From Firmicutes bacterium HGW-Firmicutes-9 (GTDB taxonomy: Bacteria; Bacillota; Clostridia; Christensenellales; CAG-138), in assembly GCA_002841395.1 (NCBI GenBank), contig PGZM01000008.1, positions 124,001-188,000 of the forward strand: a stretch of 64,000 nt of DNA, given 5' to 3'. The translations under genes were made by a program, and so were the position numbers. A model generated the notes under the pieces. It made no database searches, was not told the origin of the DNA, and saw only the letters and a program-made list of their open reading frames with translations. Shown in pieces: positions 16,487 through 23,769 of this stretch (the first letter of the stretch is position 1; the number at the start of each line of letters is the position of its first letter).

Positions 16487-17809
16487 ATGGAAAAGAAAGT
16501 CGAAGGCATTTACGATGGCTTTAAAGAGCTTGGAACCGGCAAAATGATGGTTCTGGGTCTCCAGCACGTATTTGCAATGTTTGGAGCCACGGTTCTTGTT
16601 CCCTTGCTCACCGGCTTGTCCGTCGCAGTCACGCTCTTCTGCGCCGGTATTGCGACGATCTGGTTCTTCTTGATCACCAAACAGAAGGTTCCGGTATTCC
16701 TCGGTTCCTCGTTTGCGTTCCTCGGTGCGTTCGCGTCCGTTGCCAACGGCGATATGGCGCTTCTGCCGTACGCCACACTCGGCGTTATGTTCGCTGGTTT
16801 TGGCTACGTAGTTCTCGCGGTCCTCTTTGGCATCTTTGGGCCGAAGAAGGTCATGAAGCTTTTCCCGCCGGTCGTCACAGGCCCGATCATCATCCTCATC
16901 GGCTTGATTCTGGCTCCGGTCGGCATCAGCAGCGCATCCGGCAACTGGATTCTCGCAATCATCGCAATTGCTATCATCATCAGCGTCAACCTGTTTGGCA
17001 AAGGGATGCTCAAGATTATCCCGATTCTCTGCGGTATCTTTGGCGCCTACATCATTGGCGTTATCGTGTCCCTGCTCTCCGGCAACGCCCTCTTCGGCCT
17101 GCCGTGGGTTGACTTCTCCGCGTTGCAGGGTGCAACCATCTTCCGCGTACCGCCGTTCATGGATTACTCGCCGATGCGTTTCGTCTTCGGACTGCAGACG
17201 TTTGATCCGACGATTGCCTGGCCCGCCGTCATCACCTTCGTGGTCGTCGCGGTTGCTGCCATGGTTGAGCACATTGGCGACATCTGCGCCATCGGCGCGA
17301 CCTGCGGCAAGAACTTTATCGCGGATCCCGGCCTGACCCGTACGCTCCTTGGCGACGGTATTGGCACCTCTATTGCCGGCGCGCTGGGCGGCCCGTCGAA
17401 CACGACCTATTCGGAGAACACCGGCGTCGTCGCTCTGACGAGAGTCTATGATCCGAAAGTTATGTTCATCGCGGCGCTCTTTGCAATCGCCTTCTCGTTC
17501 ATCAACATCCTCGATGCGTTCATCAACACCATTCCGTGGTCGATCATCGGCGGCGTCTCCGTCGTCCTTTACGGCATGATCTCCGCGACTGGTATTCGCA
17601 CGATCGTTGAGAACCAGGTGGACTTCAAGAACATGCGCAACATTCTCGTCATGGCGCTCATCCTCGTTTGCGGCCTCGGCTTTAATGCTGCTCCGCTGCA
17701 GATCGGCCCGCTCTCTCTGGGCGGTCTCGCTGTTGCGGCCATCGTTGGTGTTGTCATCAATGCCATCCTGCCCGGCAAAGATTACGAATTCGACTCGACA
17801 TGTGACTAA
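16487..17809 (+). CDS. NCS2 nucleobase:cation symporter (uracil/xanthine permease family)
   Basis: A 440-residue polytopic membrane protein with about 12-14 hydrophobic segments. It imports a nucleobase or related heterocycle with protons or sodium ions. The family motifs are clear: GLQHVFAMFGATVLVP near residue 24, the substrate-site Glu in AMVEHIGDI near 259, and GGPSNTTYSENTGV near 304, typical of UraA-type uracil carriers. The preceding catabolic operon makes a pyrimidine, barbiturate or hydantoin-like substrate plausible. The exact specificity cannot be read from sequence. The gene ends at a strong bidirectional terminator. Confidence 0.93.
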   Translation: MEKKVEGIYDGFKELGTGKMMVLGLQHVFAMFGATVLVPLLTGLSVAVTLFCAGIATIWFFLITKQKVPVFLGSSFAFLGAFASVANGDMALLPYATLGVMFAGFGYVVLAVLFGIFGPKKVMKLFPPVVTGPIIILIGLILAPVGISSASGNWILAIIAIAIIISVNLFGKGMLKIIPILCGIFGAYIIGVIVSLLSGNALFGLPWVDFSALQGATIFRVPPFMDYSPMRFVFGLQTFDPTIAWPAVITFVVVAVAAMVEHIGDICAIGATCGKNFIADPGLTRTLLGDGIGTSIAGALGGPSNTTYSENTGVVALTRVYDPKVMFIAALFAIAFSFINILDAFINTIPWSIIGGVSVVLYGMISATGIRTIVENQVDFKNMRNILVMALILVCGLGFNAAPLQIGPLSLGGLAVAAIVGVVINAILPGKDYEFDSTCD

Positions 17810-17851
17810 TTCGGAATCAATTCCGGAACACCAGTAACTCCATTTCTCGTC

Positions 17852-17883
17852 AAAAAAGGACGGCGGTTTTACCGCCGTCCTTT
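17852..17883. terminator. Bidirectional terminator
   Basis: AAAGGACGGCGGT (17855-17867) pairs with ACCGCCGTCCTTT (17871-17883) around TTT. It ends the permease gene and, on the other strand, the tail-fibre-like cassette. Confidence 0.85.
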
Positions 17884-17923
17884 GGCATGTGCCGGAGTTT
17901 GTTTAGCTCAATGCTTTTTGATG

Positions 17924-18178
17924 TTACGCGTTGTTGGAAAGCAGCGCTTCCAGCTCGAGAATGCGCTCGTTGAGCAGCGCAATCTGCTCGGGATAGGTCA
18001 AGACGACCTCGCCCACGCGGGTGAATGCGCCGCCTGCGTACTCGTCGCCAATCGCGACAGGGCGGTTTGCAACGCACACCGCGTTCGGAAAATCGCCGCG
18101 GTTTGCGCTGCAGAGCCAGATGGTGTTGCTGACCACGCCGTCTTCGCCGATCAGTGCATAGTTCATCGGTTCATCCAT
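17924..18178 (-). CDS. Small phage-tail-associated hypothetical protein
   Basis: An 84-residue protein starting at an ATG preceded by GGAGG. The N-terminus (MNYALIGEDGVVSNTIWL) resembles small proteins that follow tail-fibre genes in phages of Gram-positive bacteria. The C-terminus is a short leucine-rich helix (LNERILELEALL) suited to coiled-coil assembly. It is the last gene of a three-gene leftward cassette with a baseplate-like protein and a glycine-rich protein. Its exact role is unknown. An upstream extension of the frame into the glycine-rich gene is Ala/Arg-rich, so I treat it as antisense-like noise. Confidence 0.65.
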   Translation of the reverse strand: MDEPMNYALIGEDGVVSNTIWLCSANRGDFPNAVCVANRPVAIGDEYAGGAFTRVGEVVLTYPEQIALLNERILELEALLSNNA

Positions 18179-18191
18179 GATAGTTGCCTCC

Positions 18192-18965
18192 TTAATTTCG
18201 TTTGTTGCGGATGATGAGGATGCCGGAGCCGCCGCCGCCACCCGCGCCGGTTGTGCTGTCATCGTCGGAGCCGCCGCCACCGCCGCCGCCACCGGTATTT
18301 GCTGAAGCGGACCCGCCGGTTCCGGCCGCAGCCGCGCCGCCGTTCGCGCCGCCGCCCGCGCCGCCGATGCCGCCCGCGCCCTGATAACTGTATTGTCCGC
18401 CGCCCGCACCGCCGCCGCCCGCGTAAAGCGTCGCGCCGGCCTCTGCGAATTCTCTTGTGGTGGAGCCCTGTCCCGCGCCGCCTGCGAAGTTTGACGATGC
18501 TCCGTTGGAGCCATCGCTGCCGCCCGCGCCGGAATCGCCGCCGCCTCCGCCGCTGCCGCCCGCGCCGCCAACCGGGTTTGTTGCCGCGGTTCCGCCTGCT
18601 GCGCTTAGATTGAGCAGAGAAAGGGAAGACGTTCCGCCGCTGGCATTCCGCGCTCCGCCAGCGCCTATGACCACACTGTAGGCGGTGTTTGCGCTTAGCA
18701 TCTGGCTAAGCGCAGTCATCGTACGCCCACCGCCGCCACCGCCGCCGCCGCGCAGATTGGCTGCGCCGTCTCTGCCGCCCGCACCGCCGCCGACAAGAAA
18801 AGCGTCAACGACAACAGGCTTGAGCGGCGTGAACGTCCCGCTTGTGAGAAACTTCAGCCGCCAATTGGACGAGGTGTCCTGCACCCAGACATACGTCCCG
18901 GTGTAGGTGAAGTCGGTGGAGGTGAACCCTCCCATCACCATCAGCGCTTTACGGATCAGCCGCAT
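18192..18965 (-). CDS. Glycine-rich tail-fibre-like protein
   Basis: A 257-residue protein. The first 70 residues form strands (FTYTGTYVWVQD, FLTSGTFTP, VVVDAFLVGGGAGG), as in the glycine-rich domain found at the tips of phage receptor-binding proteins. The rest is dominated by poly-Gly runs separated by Ser, Ala and Asn, which would pack as polyglycine helices like the adhesin of phage S16. It ends LIIRNKRN. The start is either 18965 or 18977; both overlap the end of the preceding gene, so translation is coupled. The repeated GGN codons produce a long GCC-rich tract on the other strand that mimics proline-rich frames. A sugar- or protein-binding tip role is inferred. Confidence 0.7.
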   Translation of the reverse strand: MRLIRKALMVMGGFTSTDFTYTGTYVWVQDTSSNWRLKFLTSGTFTPLKPVVVDAFLVGGGAGGRDGAANLRGGGGGGGGRTMTALSQMLSANTAYSVVIGAGGARNASGGTSSLSLLNLSAAGGTAATNPVGGAGGSGGGGGDSGAGGSDGSNGASSNFAGGAGQGSTTREFAEAGATLYAGGGGAGGGQYSYQGAGGIGGAGGGANGGAAAAGTGGSASANTGGGGGGGGSDDDSTTGAGGGGGSGILIIRNKRN

Positions 18966-20005
18966 ATCAGCCACCATGCATTGCTGCCGACCTTGACCGC
19001 GGTCGCCGCGCAGCCGTACGCCGAGATGGCAGTCACATCGTTGACGGCTTTCCAGCCAAGTCCGCTCTCGATGGCAAAGGACACCGCGCCGGAGTTCCAG
19101 CGAAGGAAATTGAACGCCGTCCCGATCGGAAAATCATAGGTCGAGTCCAGCGGGAGCGTCACCACGATGGCGGCGGTGCTGGAGAGCAGCGTGAGTTTCT
19201 CCGCGTCGTCCGCGCCGAGGGTGAAGCTCTCCGTTTTCGTCTGGATCAGGCATCTGGATTGCGCAGCCGACACAACGCCGCCCGTAAGGCCCGCCGCGCC
19301 AATGTCCGCGGGAGAGAGCGCGTCCGCGCCGCCGTTTGCGTGGCGGGAGGCATGGAGCGTTGGCGTGACGGGATCGCTGCCGCCCTGCTCGTGCTGGGCT
19401 GCGTGGCTCGCCGCCGCCGCGCCGATATCACCCGGTGCGCCCGGAATCGAGGGCTTGTTGCGGATATACGCGTCCTGCGTCGTGTCCGCTTCGTTCCAGT
19501 CCGCCTGCACGTTGAGCTCGCCGAGATCGGTGTCGATGCGCTCCGCCGCGGCAAGCGCCGCTGCCGCAGCCTCGTTTGCGACGCGCGCCGCCTCGATCAG
19601 CGGCGGATAGGCGGTGTTTGCGCGGATGATATCGCCGCTGATGAGCGACTTTCGACAGCGGAAGTCAAAGCGCGTGCTGGTGACCAGCGTTGCATTGTTC
19701 TCTCCGCTGTAGATCTGCACGTCCGCGCTGACATTGCCCGCGCCATAGGCAGTCGGCAGCAGCGCAATGTCGAACGTTCCGGCCTCCGCGGTCTTCACGA
19801 TGCCGCTCGTCTCGTCCTGCATGGCAAAGCCGTTGCTGGACGCAAACGCAATCTGAATCGCACAGCCGGAAAGATCCATCGCGTCTCCGTTGTTGAGCAG
19901 CGTGACGTGCAGGATATTGCCCGTGTCGCCCTCGACCACCTCAAACGGGCGAAACGGAAGCGTGCGCATCATGTCCAGCGTGATGAAATAGTCTTTGGTC
20001 TGCAT
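18956..20005 (-). CDS. BppU-like phage baseplate upper protein / tail fibre
   Basis: A 349-residue protein. Its first 130 residues (DYFITLDMMRTLPF, then VTLLNNGDAMDLSGCAIQIAF) look like the N-terminal BppU/DUF2479 domain that attaches receptor-binding proteins to the baseplate of phages of Gram-positive bacteria. An Ala-rich helical linker follows near residues 140-160. Next comes the tail-fibre-type repeat HAAQHEQGGSDPVTP / HASRHANGGADALSPADIGA near residue 205, and a beta-rich C-terminal domain. I chose the ATG at 20005 for its perfect AAAGGAGG site. No tape-measure, capsid or lysis gene is nearby, so the attachment partner is missing from the window. Confidence 0.75.
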   Translation of the reverse strand: MQTKDYFITLDMMRTLPFRPFEVVEGDTGNILHVTLLNNGDAMDLSGCAIQIAFASSNGFAMQDETSGIVKTAEAGTFDIALLPTAYGAGNVSADVQIYSGENNATLVTSTRFDFRCRKSLISGDIIRANTAYPPLIEAARVANEAAAAALAAAERIDTDLGELNVQADWNEADTTQDAYIRNKPSIPGAPGDIGAAAASHAAQHEQGGSDPVTPTLHASRHANGGADALSPADIGAAGLTGGVVSAAQSRCLIQTKTESFTLGADDAEKLTLLSSTAAIVVTLPLDSTYDFPIGTAFNFLRWNSGAVSFAIESGLGWKAVNDVTAISAYGCAATAVKVGSNAWWLICG

Positions 20006-20096
20006 GATGTACCTCCTTTGAATGAATGCAGGGGTATCCAAAGGAAGTATCGCGCATGCAGGGCTTTACAAATTATCGGAAAAAGGCATGGACTAA

Positions 20097-20102
20097 ATTA
20101 TA
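20097..20102 (-). promoter_or_regulatory. -10 box of the tail-fibre-like cassette
   Basis: Reads TATAAT on the minus strand, about 90 bases before the BppU-like ATG. The -35 is weak (TTCGTT-like). Confidence 0.4.
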
Positions 20103-20116
20103 AGAATGCAGACGAC

Positions 20117-20148
20117 AAAAAACGAACGCCGTGCAGAAATACGGCGTC
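20117..20148 (-). terminator. Terminator downstream of the alcohol dehydrogenase gene
   Basis: On the minus strand ACGCCGT and ACGGCGT (plus coordinates 20141-20147 and 20126-20132) form a stem followed by TTCGTTTTTT. It isolates the tail-fibre cassette from leftward readthrough. Confidence 0.75.
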
Positions 20149-20198
20149 CGTCTTGTCATCGCCGCGCGATGACCGGGCATGAGGAAGGCTATGTCATT

Positions 20199-20233
20199 CA
20201 CGGGCGGACGTTTTGCAGGCTGTCCTGCCCGTG
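20199..20233. other. Long GC-rich hairpin of unknown role
   Basis: CACGGGC-GGAC pairs with GTCC-t-GCCCGTG, 11 pairs with one bulge and a 12-base loop. It lies in the 160 bases between the alcohol dehydrogenase stop and its terminator. A second small hairpin, CCAAC-GTGCTT-GTTGG, lies at 20250-20265. It may be a 3'-UTR element or a small RNA. Confidence 0.4.
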
Positions 20234-20306
20234 AAACGGGAGGCAATTTCCAACGTGCTTGTTGGAGATTGACCTTGGCGCTAAAGCAAGTGCGATGAAA
20301 CGCGCG

Positions 20307-21482
20307 TTAGAAATCGACCGTCAGATCATAATAGCAGGCTTTTAGCAGCTGCTCCATCTGCGCGGGCGTGATTGCGCGCGGGTTGGAACCCGTGCAGGCG
20401 TCGCCGACGGCGAGCTCTGCCACGCGCGGGAGCTTCTCAAGAAACTCCTTCTCGTCGATGATGCCGCCTTCATAGTCGCGGATGCAGTCCGGGATATCCA
20501 GCGCCTTGTTCATCGCTCGGAGGTGGTCTACCAGTGCGCTTGCCGTCGGCGCAAGGCCGAGATGTGCCGCGATCTCGCCATAGCGCTTGGCCGCCGCCGG
20601 GTCTTTTGCGTTAAACTGGATCACCTTGGGCAGATACATCGCGTTTGCGCAGCCGTGGACGATGTGCCCGCCGGTGTACGCGGCGCCCGTCTTGTGCGCC
20701 ATGGAGTGTACGATGCCCAGAAGCGCGTTGGAGAACGCCATGCCCGCGAGACACTGCGCGTTGTGCATGCTCGCGCGCGCCGTCATATCGCCGTTGTAGG
20801 ACGGGATCAGGTATTCGCTGACCATCTTGATGGCGTGGAGGGCAAGCGGATCGGTATAGTCGCAGTGCAGCGTGGAGACATAGGCTTCCACAGCGTGCGT
20901 CATCGCGTCCATGCCCGTGTGTGCGGTCAGCTTCTTCGGCATGGTCTCCGCGAGGTCGGGATCGACAATCGCCACATCCGGCGTGATGTTGAAATCCGCC
21001 AGCGGATACTTCACGCCCTTTGCGTAGTCGGTGATGACGGAAAACGCCGTGACCTCTGTCGCCGTGCCGGAGGTGGAGGGAATCGCGCAGAAGTGCGCCT
21101 TGGTGCGAAGAAGCGGGAAGTTGAACGGAATGCAGAGGGATTCAAACGTCACGTCGGGGTATTCGTAGAATGCCCACATGGCCTTTGCCGCGTCGATCGG
21201 CGATCCGCCGCCGATGGAGACGATCCAGTCCGGCTGAAACTTGCGCATGGCTTCCGCGCCGCGCAGCACGGTTTCGACGGAGGGGTCCGGCTCGACGCCT
21301 TCAAACAGCTCGACTTCCATGCCCGCTTCGCGCAGGTAGGACTCGACTCGATCCAGAAAACCAAAGCGCTTCATCGAGCCGCCGCCGACCACGACGATTG
21401 CGCGCTTGCCGCTCAATGTTTTGAGCGCTTCCAGAGAACCTTTTCCGTGATACAGATCGCGGGGGAGAGTAAAACGTGACAT
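20307..21482 (-). CDS. Iron-containing alcohol dehydrogenase
   Basis: A 391-residue group III alcohol dehydrogenase of the butanol/1,3-propanediol type that reduces aldehydes with NAD(P)H in fermentation. The nucleotide-binding GGGSPIDAAKAM is near residue 94. The metal-binding His and Asp residues lie in TGMDAMTHAVEAY near 194 and in GIVHSMAHKTGA near 264, with HGCANAMYLP after it. The ATG at 21482 has AAAGGAGA upstream; an in-frame ATG at 21542 would add 20 unrelated residues. The rex gene lies just upstream on the same strand, and Rex commonly represses such genes. Rex half-site-like GTAAC repeats lie at about 21505-21525, but they do not form a convincing palindrome. Confidence 0.92.
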   Translation of the reverse strand: MSRFTLPRDLYHGKGSLEALKTLSGKRAIVVVGGGSMKRFGFLDRVESYLREAGMEVELFEGVEPDPSVETVLRGAEAMRKFQPDWIVSIGGGSPIDAAKAMWAFYEYPDVTFESLCIPFNFPLLRTKAHFCAIPSTSGTATEVTAFSVITDYAKGVKYPLADFNITPDVAIVDPDLAETMPKKLTAHTGMDAMTHAVEAYVSTLHCDYTDPLALHAIKMVSEYLIPSYNGDMTARASMHNAQCLAGMAFSNALLGIVHSMAHKTGAAYTGGHIVHGCANAMYLPKVIQFNAKDPAAAKRYGEIAAHLGLAPTASALVDHLRAMNKALDIPDCIRDYEGGIIDEKEFLEKLPRVAELAVGDACTGSNPRAITPAQMEQLLKACYYDLTVDF

Positions 21483-21621
21483 TTGGAATCTCCTTTGTAT
21501 CAGTAACATAATATCGGTAACAACCAAACGATAATATAGCACTGAATAGTGCGCGTGTCAACCCGCATCGTGAAATTAAGCCGAACAAGTTTCTATTGAA
21601 TTTTTTAAGGATGCGTTGCGC

Positions 21622-21649
21622 GCAAAAAAAGCGCCCCGAAGGGCGCTTG
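21622..21649 (-). terminator. Terminator of rex
   Basis: AGCGCCC (21630-21636), a CGAA loop and GGGCGCT (21641-21647), followed on the minus strand by seven T. It lies 30 bases beyond a relic copy of the rex 3' end. Confidence 0.85.
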
Positions 21650-21679
21650 ATGAATCGTGGGATTGCTTATGTTATTAAG

Positions 21680-21721
21680 TTACTTTTTCGAAACGAGGTG
21701 TTCAGAAAGATGTTTGCTCAA
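21680..21721 (-). pseudogene. Relic of a second rex 3' end
   Basis: On the minus strand this encodes LSKHLSEHLVSKK and a stop, identical in protein sequence to the last 13 residues of the intact rex gene 55 bases away. It differs at 6 of 42 bases, all synonymous, including TAA for TAG. An in-frame stop immediately precedes it. It looks like the tail of an older rex allele left behind by gene replacement. Confidence 0.7.
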
Positions 21722-21734
21722 TTATTTATGCGAG

Positions 21735-22388
21735 CTACTTCTTCGAAACGAGATGCTCGGAAAGATGTTTGCTTAATAGCGCGAGGGAAGAGGCCATGTT
21801 CTCGTTTTGCACGAGGATGCCTTCCGGCGTGTTGAGGTGGACGGGCGCAAAGTTCCAGATCGCCATGACGCCGCTTTCCACCAGCGCGTCGCAAACGGTC
21901 TGCGCCTGCGAAGCGGGCACCGTGATGATGCCGATGTGGATATTCATGTTGCGGCAAATGCTCGTGAGCTTGCCCATCGGCAGCACCTGCTTGCCGGAGA
22001 TCTCGCCGCCGGTGAGGTTCGGGTCTACGTCAAACGCCGCGACGATGCTCAGGCCATACGCTTCAAACCCGCGATAGGAGAGCAGCGCGCGACCCAGACT
22101 GCCCGCGCCGACCAGCACCGCGTCGTTGGAGTTGTCATACCCCAGCGTGCGCTCAATCGCCGCGATCAGCTCGTTTGTTTGAAATCCGGTTTTCGGTTTG
22201 CCCGCGGTGTCGCTCACCGCCGCAAAGTCCTTGCGAACCTGTACCTCGTTCAGGCCAAGCTGCGCGGCAACGGTCGGCGCGGAGATGATCTCGGCACCGG
22301 AATCCCGCGCTGCACGGAGCGCCTGAAGATAGTATGGCATGCGCTGAAGCGCCTGCTTGGAGATGGATACGGGAACGTGTTTTTCCAT
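21735..22388 (-). CDS. rex: Redox-sensing transcriptional repressor Rex
   Basis: A 217-residue Rex repressor. The N-terminal winged helix (residues about 1-80, with GLNEVQVRKDFA as recognition region) is followed by a Rossmann domain with VLVGAGSLGRALLSY near residue 90, which binds NADH or NAD+. The C-terminal helix for domain swapping ends LSEHLVSKK. Rex represses fermentation genes when the NADH/NAD+ ratio is low, which fits the adjacent alcohol dehydrogenase. The ATG is preceded by CGGAGG. The 3' end is followed by a duplicated relic of its own tail, then a terminator. Confidence 0.95.
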   Translation of the reverse strand: MEKHVPVSISKQALQRMPYYLQALRAARDSGAEIISAPTVAAQLGLNEVQVRKDFAAVSDTAGKPKTGFQTNELIAAIERTLGYDNSNDAVLVGAGSLGRALLSYRGFEAYGLSIVAAFDVDPNLTGGEISGKQVLPMGKLTSICRNMNIHIGIITVPASQAQTVCDALVESGVMAIWNFAPVHLNTPEGILVQNENMASSLALLSKHLSEHLVSKK

Positions 22389-22415
22389 GGCGAACCTCCG
22401 AAAAACGATATCGAT

Positions 22416-22445
22416 ATTATAATACTGCTAATGCATGTCTGTCAA
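22416..22445 (-). promoter_or_regulatory. rex promoter
   Basis: On the minus strand TTGACA (22440-22445), 18 bases, then TATAAT (22416-22421). It is a near-consensus promoter about 30 bases before the ribosome binding site. Confidence 0.8.
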
Positions 22446-22631
22446 CAGAGCAACACAGGATCACGTTCTGTTGCGGACGATCTATAGGGAAACTTGTGCA
22501 TACGGATATATGCTTTCTGTTTATCATAACATAAAGTCGTGTTATATTGCCAGCGTTCCTTTTACAGTGTCTCAAAAAAAGTTTGCATAGGGCAAAATTT
22601 GGAAGAAACACGACCTTCGTATGCGTAACCG

Positions 22632-23570
22632 CTAGGAACGGTGGTTCTTTGCCGTGCCGGACGGTTGATGCGTCGCGCGGTAGCTTCTGGGGCTGACCAT
22701 CAGCTCCTGTCGGAAGACCTTAGCAAAATAACTCGGGCTGTTGAATCCCGTCGCAAAGCAGATATCGGAAACGCTCATGTCCGTGCCGGAGAGCAGCCCC
22801 GCCGCGGCGCGGATGCGATATTGCAGCAGATAGTCGATGGGAGAGGTGTCCAGCACCTTTCGGAAGCAACGGTAGCATTCGCTCTCGCTGATGGCGGATG
22901 CCGCGGCGATTTGCGAAACCGTCAGGGGTTCGGCATAATGCGCGTGGATATAACCCAGCATCTGCTTGATGCGCGCGGAGTCCTTGTTTTGCACCAGATC
23001 CGTGTCGCAGACGCGATCCTGCAGGTTTTCCATCAGGATCAGCAGCATCTGCATCAGCTCGATCTGTACGCGGATTTCGTAGCCGTAGCGATCGCTGGTA
23101 AACGCCTCAAACGCGGCCTCAAAGCGGCGGATGGCGTCCTTTTGCCACGGCACATCGAGGCGAAGCATTACCTCGGACATCGTGGAGCAGCGCACGAGCG
23201 GCGCGATATACCGCTGCTGAATGATGCTCTGCGGAAAGCTTGCGACAAATTCCGGCATAAACAGGAGGCTGTTGATGCGGCAGGGCGTGTTCCGCTGCGC
23301 GCGCTTGAGCTTGTGCAGTACGTTACTGTTGACGAAAATCGCCTCGCCGGGATGCAGCACATATTCCGTTTCGCCGCAGATGACGAGCGTATCGCCCTCC
23401 ACCGCGAGCACGATCTCCAGCTCCTCATGCCAGTGCCAGGGGATGTTGCCCGCGAGGTATTTGCCGGGGTCCTCGTCATAGCCCGCGCATGGAAAAATTG
23501 GCGTGCCGTGCTTGGTGAGCTCGTGCAAGTCGGGGGCAACGGTAATATCGGTCAGTTGGAGCGCTTTCAT
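22632..23570 (-). CDS. AraC-family regulator with N-terminal cupin
   Basis: A 312-residue regulator. Residues 1-150 form a cupin sensor domain (IPWHWHEELEIVLAVEG and YVLHPGEAIFVNS). The last 100 residues form two helix-turn-helix motifs of the AraC/XylS type, including QIAAASAISESECYRCFRK and the signature FATGFNSPSYFAKVFRQE. Such proteins usually sense a sugar or small metabolite and activate an adjacent gene set. No obvious target lies beside it: rex is downstream and purB is upstream on the same strand. Direct repeats upstream of its own promoter suggest autoregulation. The ligand is unknown. Confidence 0.9.
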   Translation of the reverse strand: MKALQLTDITVAPDLHELTKHGTPIFPCAGYDEDPGKYLAGNIPWHWHEELEIVLAVEGDTLVICGETEYVLHPGEAIFVNSNVLHKLKRAQRNTPCRINSLLFMPEFVASFPQSIIQQRYIAPLVRCSTMSEVMLRLDVPWQKDAIRRFEAAFEAFTSDRYGYEIRVQIELMQMLLILMENLQDRVCDTDLVQNKDSARIKQMLGYIHAHYAEPLTVSQIAAASAISESECYRCFRKVLDTSPIDYLLQYRIRAAAGLLSGTDMSVSDICFATGFNSPSYFAKVFRQELMVSPRSYRATHQPSGTAKNHRS

Positions 23571-23617
23571 ATCGGCATATCCTTGTGATGTGAAGAATTG
23601 TGCTAGTAACCAGCATC

Positions 23618-23646
23618 ATTGTATCGCTATCCTGTAAAAAGCGCAA
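23618..23646 (-). promoter_or_regulatory. Promoter of the AraC-type gene
   Basis: Minus strand TTGCGC (23641-23646), 17 bases, TACAAT (23618-23623), about 50 bases before the ATG. Confidence 0.6.
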
Positions 23647-23664
23647 GAATAATCATATTTGTGA

Positions 23665-23725
23665 ACAAAATTTCGCAATTTAGCAAAAACACTAACTCAA
23701 TTAGAGTTCAGACAAAATTTCGCAA
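23665..23725. repeat. Direct repeat pair upstream of the AraC-type promoter
   Basis: The 14-mer ACAAAATTTCGCAA occurs at 23665-23678 and again at 23712-23725, 47 bases apart. Between them is the small palindrome AACTC-AATTA-GAGTT (23694-23708). The placement just upstream of the -35 box suits AraC-family operator half-sites. Confidence 0.5.
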
Positions 23726-23755
23726 CAAAAACCGCCGGAGCAGTTCCGGCGGTCT
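23726..23755 (-). terminator. Terminator of the purA-purB operon
   Basis: ACCGCCGGA (23731-23739) and TCCGGCGGT (23745-23753) form a 9-bp stem. On the minus strand TTTTGTTGCG follows. Confidence 0.8.
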
Positions 23756-23769
23756 TGTGCGGCTTTATG

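Noticed and set aside
18202-18790. Low-complexity GCC-rich tract considered as a tandem repeat or CRISPR-like array
   Set aside because: The spacing is irregular and follows codon periodicity of poly-Gly. There is no repeat-spacer structure and no cas gene in the window.
18202-18906. Proline-rich frames on the plus strand opposite the glycine-rich gene
   Set aside because: Runs of GCC/CCG are the complement of Gly codons. There is no ribosome binding site, and the minus-strand gene has operon context.
21505-21525. Rex operator before the alcohol dehydrogenase gene
   Set aside because: Two GTAAC half-site-like words are present as direct repeats, not as the inverted TTGTTAA-N4-TTAACAA-type palindrome, so the site is not called.
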